Source: UBA2965 sp036526135
GTDB lineage: Bacteria; Pseudomonadota; Gammaproteobacteria; Pseudomonadales; Azotimanducaceae
Assembly (NCBI GenBank): GCA_036526135.1
Contig: DATCZA010000034.1
Span: 94,953 to 158,952, forward strand
DNA length: 64,000 bases
Reading direction: 5' to 3'
The stretch's first letter is position 1. Each line of letters begins with the position of its first letter. Of this stretch, positions 43,751 through 52,405 are shown one piece after another. Below the pieces are notes generated by a model. It saw nothing but the letters and a program-made list of their open reading frames with translations. It was not told the DNA's origin and did no database searches. Position numbers and translations under genes: made by a program.

Positions 43751-44911
43751 ATGATCGAAATCCACGGCTACTGTGACGAGCGCTTCTCGCCCGTGCGTGA
43801 GGTCTTTGCCCGAAACTTTGCCGACAAGGACGAGGTTGGGGCTTCGCTCGCCCTGACGGTTGAGGGCGAGATGGTCGTCGACATGTGGGCCGGCCACCGG
43901 GATGCCGCAAAGTCTCTGCCCTGGGAGCAGGACACCATCGTCAACGTGTGGTCGACCACCAAGACCATGTCAGCGCTTTGCGCCCTGGTGCTCGCCGATC
44001 GCGGCGAGATCGATCTTTACGCCCCGGTCACCCGGTACTGGCCGGCGTTCGGCCAGAACGGCAAAGAGAAGATCGAGGTAAGACACTTCATGAGCCACTC
44101 CGCCGGCCTTGCCGGCACCGATGAGCCGATTCGTGGTGAAGCTCTCTACGACTGGGAGCGGGTCGTCAACGCGCTTGAAAGGCAGGCGCCCTGGTGGGAA
44201 CCCGGAACGGCGAGCGGATACCACGCGATCACTCAGGGACACCTCATCGGCGAGGTCGTGCGCCGCGTGACGGGTATGTCCTGCGGCACGTTCTTCCGGC
44301 GCGAGATAGCTGAGCCTCTGGGCGCCGACTTTCACATCGGCACCGCTCCCGAACACTTCTCGCGCATTGGCGACCTGCTGCCGCCGGGTGTGAGCCTCGG
44401 CGGGGCTCTTGCGCATGAGCCCTCAGGGAGAGGTGGAGGCGAGGGCCGAGCGGCCAGCATCGCGGTGCGCGCGTTCCGCAGCCCGTTCGTGCGGGCGGAA
44501 GATGCGGCGACCGCGGAATGGCGCGAAGCGGAGATCCCGGCCGCCAACGGTCACGGCAACGCGCGATCCGTGGCCCGCATCCAGACGGTGATCGCCAATG
44601 GCGGCGTGTCTGCTGGAACTCGGATCCTGTCCGAGGCTGGGTGCCGGGCGGTTTTCGACGAGCAGACCCACGGCCGCGACCTCGTTCTCAAAGCGCCGCT
44701 CACGTTCGGTATGGGATATGCCCTGTTACACGGACAATCTCCAAGGGAACTCGCGTTCTGGGGCGGCTGGGGCGGGTCCTCGGTGGTCGTCGCTCCTCAG
44801 TCGCGCATGTGCATCGCTTACGTGATGAATCGCATGGAACCGAGCCTTCTGGGCGATGATCGTGGGGTGTCCTTGAACCGCGCGGCGCTTGCCGTCATGG
44901 GCCGCGGCTAG
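43751..44911 (+). CDS. serine hydrolase (beta-lactamase class C/EstB type)
   Basis: A 386-residue protein of the class C beta-lactamase-like esterase family. The catalytic SxxK is STTKTMSAL. The second motif is YHA rather than YxN, and the sequence has SYG-type FGMGYALLHG and WGGWGGSSV in the last part. Lacking the usual lactamase KTG box, it is probably an esterase, transesterase or lactone hydrolase. Start ATG 43751. Convergent with ppk2. Confidence 0.9.
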   Translation: MIEIHGYCDERFSPVREVFARNFADKDEVGASLALTVEGEMVVDMWAGHRDAAKSLPWEQDTIVNVWSTTKTMSALCALVLADRGEIDLYAPVTRYWPAFGQNGKEKIEVRHFMSHSAGLAGTDEPIRGEALYDWERVVNALERQAPWWEPGTASGYHAITQGHLIGEVVRRVTGMSCGTFFRREIAEPLGADFHIGTAPEHFSRIGDLLPPGVSLGGALAHEPSGRGGGEGRAASIAVRAFRSPFVRAEDAATAEWREAEIPAANGHGNARSVARIQTVIANGGVSAGTRILSEAGCRAVFDEQTHGRDLVLKAPLTFGMGYALLHGQSPRELAFWGGWGGSSVVVAPQSRMCIAYVMNRMEPSLLGDDRGVSLNRAALAVMGRG

Positions 44912-44913
44912 GC

Positions 44914-45771
44914 TCACTCCTTCTCGGCTTCAAGACGTGATAGCGCCTCGGCCAGCGCGTGCTTGTGCGCGCCCTTGGCCGGCGGGTAGCTGAGCCTGAG
45001 CTGCTCGAGGTGCGTGCAGAGCACCTCGGCGACGATGACGCGCATGGTCCATTTGTCGTCCGCCGGAATCACGTACCAGGGCGCGTGATCGAAGTGGGTG
45101 GCCGCGATGGCGGCCTCGTAGGCTTTCATGTGGTCGTCCCAGTGCACGCGCTCGTCGATGTCGCGGGGGTCGAACTTCCAGTGCTTGTCGCGGTTCGTCA
45201 GGCGCTTCATCAGGCGCGCTTTCTGCTCTTTCTTGGAAACGTTCAGAAAGAACTTCAATACGATGGTGCCGTTGGTGTGCAGGTGCCGTTCCATGGCACG
45301 GATATCCTCGAAGCGGTTCTCCCAGAAATCGCCGTTGACATGCTCGCTGGGCAGATTCTGCCGCTCGATGATCTCGGGGTGAACGCGGGCGACTCCGACC
45401 TCTTCGTAGTGCGAACGGTTGAAGATGCCGATGCGGCCTCGCTCCGGCATGGCGCGCCAGTAGCGCCACAGGTAGTTGTGGTCGAGTTCCTTGTAGGTGG
45501 GCTGCTTGAAGTTGACCACTTGAAAGCCCATGGGATTGACGCCGCTGGTGACGTACTTGATGGTGCTGTCCTTCCCCGCTGCGTCCATGCCCTGGAAGAT
45601 CATGAGAACCGAATAGCGGTTGTTGGCGTACAGTCGCTCCTGCAGCTCGGAGAGCCGCTCGACGTTCGCGGTGACCAGCTCCCTTGCGTCTGGCAGCACT
45701 TTCCACAGCGTGGGGTGCGCTGTCAGCTTGGGGTGCGCTGGATACTCGAATTTCCCGATGTTGATGCTCAT
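44914..45771 (-). CDS. ppk2: polyphosphate kinase 2 family (class III-like)
   Basis: A 285-residue P-loop kinase. Walker A GMDAAGKDSTIK and Walker B-like IGIFNRSHYEEV are present, with TSGVNPMGFQVVNFKQPT in between. The single-domain length and motifs fit class III PPK2, which can phosphorylate both AMP and ADP using polyphosphate; class I cannot be excluded. Start ATG 45769-45771. Convergent with the serine hydrolase gene by two bases. Confidence 0.9.
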   Translation of the reverse strand: MSINIGKFEYPAHPKLTAHPTLWKVLPDARELVTANVERLSELQERLYANNRYSVLMIFQGMDAAGKDSTIKYVTSGVNPMGFQVVNFKQPTYKELDHNYLWRYWRAMPERGRIGIFNRSHYEEVGVARVHPEIIERQNLPSEHVNGDFWENRFEDIRAMERHLHTNGTIVLKFFLNVSKKEQKARLMKRLTNRDKHWKFDPRDIDERVHWDDHMKAYEAAIAATHFDHAPWYVIPADDKWTMRVIVAEVLCTHLEQLRLSYPPAKGAHKHALAEALSRLEAEKE

Positions 45772-46008
45772 CTGGAGTCCAATGTGCCTTTGCGCGCGCG
45801 GCGCCCGCTTGCGCCGTTCGAGATACCTTAACCAGCGCCATGAGGGACGTCGAGTAACAAACGCACGGGTGCCCACGGCTCAACGCCGATATCTGGGACG
45901 CTTTTACCAATCACTGGCGCGACTTGTGCGCCCGTGCCCATTTTCCGCTTGCGAGAAGTGTGAACATGCGGTCATTGCGCCGAAGTAGATGTGGCGCACA
46001 GTTCTAGA

Positions 46009-46716
46009 ATGCTCATGATGGACGAAGCTTACCGATTGGTGTTCCGCGGCGAGTTCCTGGAAGGACAGCACCCCGCGGTGGCCAGGAAACGCCTGGTGCA
46101 GGCGCTCCAGCTGAACGACGCGCAGGCGGAGAAGCTCTTCAGCGGTCACCCGGTGGTGGTCAAGAAGCGCGCGGACGCGGCTACTGCAGCACGCTATCAG
46201 GACCTGTTCAAACAGGCCGGCGCCAGATTGCGCGTGATGCCGCTGGCCTCGGAAGCACCGGCGGCCGAAGAAACCACGGCGACGGATGCGGGCGCAAGCT
46301 CCGGTGCGTCCGCGCTGGAGGTCATGCCGAGCGGCAGCGACGTTCTGCGTGCCGACGAACGCTCCACGTTCGAGGAGCTCGAGATCGATCTCAGCCACCT
46401 GGCGGTGCTCGACTGGGCGCCCGAGGTGCCCGTTTCGGCCGCGCCGGAAATCGTCGCCCCGGATTACTCCGTGGCAGATCTCGGCGTCGACCTGGCAGAG
46501 CGCATTTCCCGTGAGCATCCCGGCATCAAAGCGGATTTCGACCTTGCCGAGCCTGGAAGCCTGATACCGAATCTTGCGGTGGACACCGCGCCCGTGGTCG
46601 ATGTGGCCGCCATCGAGTTCGACGTTGCCGAGGTCGGTGCGGACATCGGCGATCCGTCGGACGACGCCGACGTCACTTCGCCGGACGTCTCACACCTGAG
46701 TATGGCGGTCGAGTGA
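46009..46716 (+). CDS. protein with unnamed N-terminal domain and acidic tail
   Basis: About 235 residues. The first 75 form a small domain (YRLVFRGEFLEGQHPAVARK, QLNDAQAEKLFSGHPVVVKK) that I have seen in other proteobacterial proteins of unknown function. Residues 80-235 are acidic and disordered, rich in Asp, Glu, Ala and Pro, with repeated V-A/D-hydrophobic patterns near the end. There is no signal peptide, so it is cytosolic. The start is one of the in-frame ATG codons 46009, 46015 and 46018. Function unknown. Convergent with the mevalonate operon by one base. Confidence 0.7.
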   Translation: MLMMDEAYRLVFRGEFLEGQHPAVARKRLVQALQLNDAQAEKLFSGHPVVVKKRADAATAARYQDLFKQAGARLRVMPLASEAPAAEETTATDAGASSGASALEVMPSGSDVLRADERSTFEELEIDLSHLAVLDWAPEVPVSAAPEIVAPDYSVADLGVDLAERISREHPGIKADFDLAEPGSLIPNLAVDTAPVVDVAAIEFDVAEVGADIGDPSDDADVTSPDVSHLSMAVE

Positions 46717-46717
46717 A

Positions 46718-48967
46718 CTACGGCTGAATCGTCACCTTGAGCGCCTGGTAGCCGGCAGCCTCCATGGCGCGCGCGACCTGATCCTGGCTATCCGGGCACA
46801 GGGCGACCATGGACCCGCCGCCACCACCTCCCGTCAGCTTGGCTCCCAACGCGCCATTGGCGCGGGCCGTATGGATCAGCTCCTCCAGCTCGGGGGTCGA
46901 AAGCTGCAGGGCGTTCAGATAGCCCTGGCAAAGGTTCATCAGCTCGCCGAGCTCGGCGAAATGAGCGTCCCGCATGGCGTCTACGCCGGCGCGGGTCAGC
47001 GTGGCGATCTGGTCGAAGATCCCGTCGTAGCGCGCCTGGTGGGCTTCCCACGCCCGCCTGACCAGGGCGACGGTGTTTGCGGTGAGGCACTCCTTTCCGG
47101 TGATGCCGATGACCAGCGGCAGCGGCTCGGCCACGCGGATCTCTTCGAACCTGGGACCGTCCTCGCCCCGCTCGAAGACCAGCGGCGCGCCGTAGGTGGC
47201 GATGGTGTTGTCGATTCCGGAGGCCGTGCCGTGAGCGCCCGTCTCGCATTCGTAGGCGAGCTCGTTGAGGCGCCCGTCGCTCAACCTGAGCCGGAAGGTG
47301 TGGTCCAGCGCGCGCAGGATCGCCACGGCGTTGGCCGATGAGCCACCCAGCCCCATGGCGCGGGGCACGTGAGGAATGACCTCGATGGTCATGTTCTCCT
47401 GGTCCAGCCCCAGCTGCTCGAGAACGTGATACAAGATGCCGCTGAGTCCCTGGGCGTTGCTGGCGCGGACCTTCTGCTCCAGTCCCCAGCGCGGTATGAC
47501 CAGGTTGATGCCGTCCCCGCCGCCGCGACGCACGGAGGCCTCTACCGCCAGGGGGATTGGCACCGCCAGGGCGGGTCTTCCGTAAACCACGGCGTGCTCA
47601 CCCAGCAGTATCACCTTGCCACACGCCGAGCTTCGCTCCACGTCTGCGGGCATGGCGATCTTCCGGGTCAGGTTCTTTACGATTTCTTGAGCCTTCCAGA
47701 CTTTGATCTCGCCTGACTCGATGAGCGCTTCGACCACCGTGTCGAACAGCTCCTCGGGAACGTTGGCCGTGCTCGCCACGCTGCGGGCGTGCAGGGTCAT
47801 GTGATTCTGCTGTATCCCATCTGTCGACAGCGCGCGCAGAGCGGCAAAGTTCTGCGCGAGCCCTACTGCAGCCATGATGCCGGCGAGCTCCGTCGCCCCC
47901 GGGGTGCCCAGGAGCCGGTGATTGATGCGGACGCTGGGGTTGGTTTCCAGCGAGCCGCCCACGGTCCCGACCTTCATGGGGATTTGGATTTCCCCGACGA
48001 GGTCGCCGTCCTCGTTCTTGTACCAGCGTGTCAGCGAGCGGTACTGGCCATCGCGGGCCGCGTACGCGTGAGCGGCGGCTTCGATGGCGCGCCAGTCGTT
48101 GCCTGTGGCGATGGCCACGGCATCCACCCCGTTCATGACACCCTTGTTGTGCGTGGCGGCGCGGTACGGATCCACCGTGGCCAGGTCCGCGGCGAGGATG
48201 ATGCCGTCCCGGACGTCTTCGCCGCTGAATCCTTTCCCCTCCAGGTTCTGCGCTGGTATGCGCACGGAGGCCGTGGCCACGGCGCGGTCGGTCAGGTTGG
48301 AAAGGATCCTGAGGAAAACCTTGCCGTCGGTGATGGTCTCGACCATCGAGGCGATACCCTCGCACATGGTGTTGACCAGGTTGGCGCCCATGGCGTCGCG
48401 GGTGTCCACCAGCAGGTGCAGAACGACCATCTCGCGCCCGTCTTCGGGCGCGTGATGATGGAATACCTCGATGTCCAGGGCACCCCCACCGCGCGCGACC
48501 ATCTTCGGGTGCAGGCTGTTGGCCAGGGCGAGAATTTCATCCCGATTGGCGAGCAGGTCGGCCATGGCCTTATCGGGGTCGTCGACGTTGACCACCTGGA
48601 CCTGCCCGATGAGGATCGGCTCCGTGCTGCTGGCTCGGAACCCGCCGCCGAGCCGGGCCAGCCGTGCGGCCCCGGAAAGCCCGGCGACGATGGAAGGCTC
48701 TTCGACGACCAGGGGGACGACGTAGTCGCGGCCGTTGACCAGAAAGTTGAGCGCGACGCCCATGGGTAGCCCGAAAACGCCGACGACGTTCTCGATCATC
48801 TTGTCCGCCACGGGCAGTCGCAGGGTGTGGTCACCGGCGGTCAGCCGATGAACGTCTTCCGAACTCAGGAGCCCCCGGGCATGAAGCGCGGCGATGCGCT
48901 CAGCCACGCTCATTCGGAAAAAATTGGGTATCCGCGATCCACTTTCAGCTGGCGAGCTGGATGCCAT
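46718..48967 (-). CDS. mvaA-mvk: HMG-CoA reductase (class II) fused to mevalonate kinase
   Basis: A 749-residue bifunctional protein. Residues 10-435 are class II HMG-CoA reductase: VVEEPSIVAGL (Glu90), DAMGANLVNTM, Lys275 and Asn279 in THNKGVMNGVD, Asp291 and His393 in LHARSVAS. Residues 447-749 are a GHMP-family mevalonate kinase: GKVILLGEHAVVYG, PRAMGLGGSSAN, Asp586 in SGIDNT and GAKLTGGGGGG. It reduces HMG-CoA to mevalonate and then phosphorylates it. The downstream-most gene of the operon. The start ATG 48967 keeps the family-conserved SRIPNFFRMS. Overlaps the upstream kinase gene by 23 bases. Confidence 0.93.
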   Translation of the reverse strand: MASSSPAESGSRIPNFFRMSVAERIAALHARGLLSSEDVHRLTAGDHTLRLPVADKMIENVVGVFGLPMGVALNFLVNGRDYVVPLVVEEPSIVAGLSGAARLARLGGGFRASSTEPILIGQVQVVNVDDPDKAMADLLANRDEILALANSLHPKMVARGGGALDIEVFHHHAPEDGREMVVLHLLVDTRDAMGANLVNTMCEGIASMVETITDGKVFLRILSNLTDRAVATASVRIPAQNLEGKGFSGEDVRDGIILAADLATVDPYRAATHNKGVMNGVDAVAIATGNDWRAIEAAAHAYAARDGQYRSLTRWYKNEDGDLVGEIQIPMKVGTVGGSLETNPSVRINHRLLGTPGATELAGIMAAVGLAQNFAALRALSTDGIQQNHMTLHARSVASTANVPEELFDTVVEALIESGEIKVWKAQEIVKNLTRKIAMPADVERSSACGKVILLGEHAVVYGRPALAVPIPLAVEASVRRGGGDGINLVIPRWGLEQKVRASNAQGLSGILYHVLEQLGLDQENMTIEVIPHVPRAMGLGGSSANAVAILRALDHTFRLRLSDGRLNELAYECETGAHGTASGIDNTIATYGAPLVFERGEDGPRFEEIRVAEPLPLVIGITGKECLTANTVALVRRAWEAHQARYDGIFDQIATLTRAGVDAMRDAHFAELGELMNLCQGYLNALQLSTPELEELIHTARANGALGAKLTGGGGGGSMVALCPDSQDQVARAMEAAGYQALKVTIQP

Positions 48968-49916
48968 GTTCGGTTTTCTCCATTTCTACGATCTGGAAGC
49001 CCAACCCGAGGGCGGCCGAAACGAATCGCTCGACCCGATACTCGTTGTTACTGGCTGCGACGCCGATGTCGCCCCCACCGGCGCCGCAGGGTTTGTAGAC
49101 TACTTTGCATTCTTTCGCAACTTGCGACAGCTGCAGATGCGCGTCGGTGTAGATGCCCAATCCGGCGGCGCGGTCCATTGCGTAGAGTCGCTCGGCGTAT
49201 TCGGCCAGGTCGTCGACGAGATGCCCGCTTTCGAACAGGGCGGCAGATGCCTGGGCGAGCTCGGTCAGGGTGCTCGTCTGGTTTTCCGCCCGCCATGCCT
49301 CGAACCGCGCGACGTGCCGGGTGGTTTGTGCCGGGGTTCCCGTCCAGATGAAGCGCAGGATCAACCCGTCAGGCAGATCGAACGGCTCTGCCGCCGGAGG
49401 CCGGGCCCCGCCGCGCAGCTGGTAGCGCAACGACCCGCCGAGATACGCCGCGGCGACGTCGATGCCGCTGCCGCTTCCACCCTGCAGGCTTCGGTGCACG
49501 GCGAGGGCGTCGTTCAGGCTCGGGCCGATTCCGAGCAGCTCACAGAATGCCCCGTAGACGGCGGTGCAAACCGCTGCGCTCGACCCGATGCCAAGCTTGT
49601 GGCCGCCGTCCTGGAAGCTGGCGGTGTCGGTCGTCAGGGTCGCGCCGGCCGGGACCTCGCTGTCCAGATGCCGCAGAACGTGCCATGCCAGCGCGCCGCC
49701 CGACGGGCCGGGCGGGTGCGCTCCGGTCAGATCGGCAACGTCGAGATCCACGGCTGGCTCGGGCAGTCCCCGGGTTTCGAAGTGCCAGGTATCGCCCCCC
49801 GGCGTCAGCGTGCAGCTGGCCCGGCGATCGACGGCCAGCACCAGTCCGGGGGCGCCGGTGAGCACCGCGTACTCGCCCCAGAGCACGACCTTACCCGGGG
49901 CGCTCGCGTGGATCAC
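48945..49916 (-). CDS. GHMP kinase, probable phosphomevalonate kinase
   Basis: A 323-residue GHMP kinase. Motifs are APGKVVLWGEYAVL, the ATP loop KLGIGSSAAVCTAVYG, the QGGSGSGIDVA acidic site and KPCGAGGGDIGVA. It is assigned as phosphomevalonate kinase by elimination: mevalonate kinase is in the fusion downstream and the decarboxylase is upstream. It starts four bases inside the mvaD stop (ATGA) and overlaps the fusion gene by 23 bases. An alternative is a second mevalonate kinase or phosphomevalonate decarboxylase-type route. Confidence 0.85.
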   Translation of the reverse strand: MIHASAPGKVVLWGEYAVLTGAPGLVLAVDRRASCTLTPGGDTWHFETRGLPEPAVDLDVADLTGAHPPGPSGGALAWHVLRHLDSEVPAGATLTTDTASFQDGGHKLGIGSSAAVCTAVYGAFCELLGIGPSLNDALAVHRSLQGGSGSGIDVAAAYLGGSLRYQLRGGARPPAAEPFDLPDGLILRFIWTGTPAQTTRHVARFEAWRAENQTSTLTELAQASAALFESGHLVDDLAEYAERLYAMDRAAGLGIYTDAHLQLSQVAKECKVVYKPCGAGGGDIGVAASNNEYRVERFVSAALGLGFQIVEMEKTEHGIQLAS

Positions 49917-50857
49917 GGATCGATGACCCGCGCGCCGGAACCCAGACCCGTGACGACGATCTGCTCCACACCCGGCACCGCTGCCAGGGCCGCTCTCACG
50001 TCGCTCTCGGCGCTCGGTTTGCAGATCGCCTTGACCTGGGGGCCCGCATCCACCGTAAAGAAGACGTCCACGCCGTCCTGTCTCAGCGCGCGAACCGCGT
50101 GGAGGCAGGAGACGGTGGCGGCCTTCCAGTACAAAAGCCCGGGCCGCGAGCCCAGCATGAGGCCGTGCATTTTCAGGCAGCTGAACTCCGCAAGCTCAGC
50201 CAGCGCCTGAAAATCGCGCGTTCTGACGGCGGCCAGGGCGTCGGTGAAGTCGGCCCTGGTGCTCTCCACCCATCCCGGGTAGTAGGGTGAGGTGGCAGCG
50301 GAAATGGCCATTCCCTCGGAGGACGAGACGGATTTTCGGGCCGTGGTCGTCACCGCGATGACCGTCTTCAGGGGCCAGGCTTCCGGGCTGAGAACGGGCT
50401 GGGCGACCCAGCGCGGCCCCTGCACGGCGACGTAGCCGCCGAATATCGAACGCGCGGCGGATCCCGACGCGCGGCGGGCGAGATCCGAGAGCGTGGCCGC
50501 ATCCAGCTGCAGGCCGCATTGGGCATCCAAAGCCACGGCCAGCGCGGCGAAGCCGGACGCGGACGACGCCAGCCCGGCGGCGGTTGGGAAATTGTTGGCC
50601 GTGCGGATTTCCAGCGGTGGTATGTCGTAGCGTTGACGCAGCACCTCGAGCCAGTCGAGCACCTTGCGGTCCGCCACCGGCTCGTCGTCGAAGTAGAGCT
50701 CGTCCCGGGATGGCCCGGTGGCAACGTGGGTTTCGGTAACCAGGGAATCCAGGGTGATGGACAGTGAGGGCGTGGCCGGGATGTTTTCCTGCCCCGGCGC
50801 TTTTCCCCAGTACTTGATCAGCGCAATGTTCGGATGCGCGCGAGCCGTTGTGCCCAT
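49913..50857 (-). CDS. mvaD: diphosphomevalonate decarboxylase
   Basis: A 314-residue GHMP-superfamily decarboxylase. The N-terminal HPNIALIKYWGK and LASSASGFAALA are its signature, and FFTVDAGPQVKAIC is near the end. It converts mevalonate diphosphate to isopentenyl diphosphate with ATP. It is followed by the phosphomevalonate kinase and the HMGR-MvK fusion with overlaps, so all three are one translational unit. The gene begins 12 bases after the amidase. Confidence 0.95.
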   Translation of the reverse strand: MGTTARAHPNIALIKYWGKAPGQENIPATPSLSITLDSLVTETHVATGPSRDELYFDDEPVADRKVLDWLEVLRQRYDIPPLEIRTANNFPTAAGLASSASGFAALAVALDAQCGLQLDAATLSDLARRASGSAARSIFGGYVAVQGPRWVAQPVLSPEAWPLKTVIAVTTTARKSVSSSEGMAISAATSPYYPGWVESTRADFTDALAAVRTRDFQALAELAEFSCLKMHGLMLGSRPGLLYWKAATVSCLHAVRALRQDGVDVFFTVDAGPQVKAICKPSAESDVRAALAAVPGVEQIVVTGLGSGARVIDP

Positions 50858-50869
50858 GGCTGCAACCCG

Positions 50870-52324
50870 TCAGGCGTAAGCCGGTGGCGCAACGAAGCGG
50901 AAGCCGGCGGTCTCCAGCTCCCTGGCCACGCCGATGGTGATGAGGTCCCCGTACTCCGGCCCAACCAGCTGCACGCCGATGGGCAGGCCCGAGTCGTCCA
51001 GGCCGGTCGGTATGACCGTGGACGGCAGGTAGGCCACCCCGGTCAGCCCGGCCCAGAAGATCTGATCCATATACGGCATGCTGGTCCCGTCGACTTCTAT
51101 GGTGCGCTGGCTGATGGGGCGGTGATCGTGGGGAAACGCCGAGGTCGGCATCATCGGGGTCAGCATCAGATCGTAGTCCTGGAAGAACAGGTGCCACTTC
51201 CAGCGCAGGTGCTCGCGCAGCTCGTGGCTGCGTTTCCAATCCCGGAACCTGGCGACCTGGGCTCTAAGCACCCGCGCCGTCCGGCTGGTGTCCCGCGGAT
51301 CGAGATTGGCCACATATTCCAGAAGACTCTCGTACTCCTCGTCCGGCATGCGTGATGCCATGGTGGGCTGGAGAAGATTCTGGTAGGTCTCGTGGCTGTG
51401 CTCTGAGCTGAAGTCGGGCCGCGCGCCCTCGATGATCTCGGCACCGGCGTCCCTGCATGCGCTCGCCACGGCGAGCACGCGGGCCTTCGTCTCGGCGCTC
51501 ACCGGACACACGGGGTCGTCCTCCCATATGGCGATCCTGAGCCCTCCGAGCCCCCCTCTCTTCAGGGTCGGCAGGCTCAGCGTGTACCCCCGCGCCATGA
51601 TGTCGTCGGGCCCGGCCATGGTACGAACCGCGGTTTCCAGGTCTGCGGCAGATCGACCCAGCGGCCCGATGACGGAGATGTCTGAGCTCGCTCGCACATC
51701 GCCTGGCGGTGCGTGTCCGCGCATCCACAGGAGGTTCCATGTCGGCTTGTGACCGAAGACCCCGCAGAAGTGTGCGGGATTGCGAATAGAACCTCCGATG
51801 TCGGAGCCGGCCTCGAGACCCGTGAGCCCGGCCGCCAGCGCCGCCGCCGACCCCCCCGACGAGCCGCCCGGCGCGCGCGAGTGATCGAATGGGTTGTTGG
51901 TGGTGCCGTAGATGGCGTTGAAGCTCTGGAAGTCGGCCAGCGCGAGAGGAACGTTGGTCTTCCCGAAGATGATCACGCCGGCGTCCTTCAGACGCTTCAC
52001 CGATTCGGCGTCCTCGAACGCGACGTTGCCCCTCCATTTGGGGTTGCCCCAGGTCGTGGGGGTGCCGGCGACGTTGTATGACTCCTTAACCGTCATGGGC
52101 ACACCGTGAAAGGGGGGCACGTCGACGCCTCGGGCTACCGCCGCATCGGCGGCGCGCGCCGCCATCAATGCCTCCTCCCGGATGTCCACCACGATGGCGT
52201 TGAGGGCGCCGTTGTAGCGGTCGACCCTCTGCAAGTAATGCAGCAGCAGCTCTTCGCTGGAAAGCTCGCGGTCGCGGATCCTGCGGGCGAGCTCGGTGGC
52301 CGAGAGGAACGCGATGTCGCTCAT
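50870..52324 (-). CDS. amidase-signature enzyme heading the mevalonate operon
   Basis: A 484-residue amidase. Key segments are VPMTVKESYNVAGT for Lys, RAPGGSSGGSAAALAAG and GSDIGGSIRNPAHF for the two Ser, and VFGHKPTWNLLW. The gene starts at ATG 52324 and ends 12 bases before mvaD, so it is transcribed with the mevalonate genes. A metabolic link is not obvious: it may act on an unrelated amide. Third amidase in this window. Confidence 0.92.
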   Translation of the reverse strand: MSDIAFLSATELARRIRDRELSSEELLLHYLQRVDRYNGALNAIVVDIREEALMAARAADAAVARGVDVPPFHGVPMTVKESYNVAGTPTTWGNPKWRGNVAFEDAESVKRLKDAGVIIFGKTNVPLALADFQSFNAIYGTTNNPFDHSRAPGGSSGGSAAALAAGLTGLEAGSDIGGSIRNPAHFCGVFGHKPTWNLLWMRGHAPPGDVRASSDISVIGPLGRSAADLETAVRTMAGPDDIMARGYTLSLPTLKRGGLGGLRIAIWEDDPVCPVSAETKARVLAVASACRDAGAEIIEGARPDFSSEHSHETYQNLLQPTMASRMPDEEYESLLEYVANLDPRDTSRTARVLRAQVARFRDWKRSHELREHLRWKWHLFFQDYDLMLTPMMPTSAFPHDHRPISQRTIEVDGTSMPYMDQIFWAGLTGVAYLPSTVIPTGLDDSGLPIGVQLVGPEYGDLITIGVARELETAGFRFVAPPAYA

Positions 52325-52371
52325 TGTCCCCTATCAGATTCGCAGACCGCGGTGACTCTGACCTTTGCCGA

Positions 52372-52382
52372 TGATTTAATCA
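52372..52382. promoter_or_regulatory. palindrome in divergent spacer
   Basis: TGATTTAATCA (five-base arms and a central T) lies 24 bases before the oxidoreductase ATG, within the 81-base spacer to the amidase and mevalonate operon. It may be an operator for one or both. Short, so it could be by chance. Confidence 0.35.
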
Positions 52383-52405
52383 AGCGCTCGCATGGAGGAC
52401 CGCTG

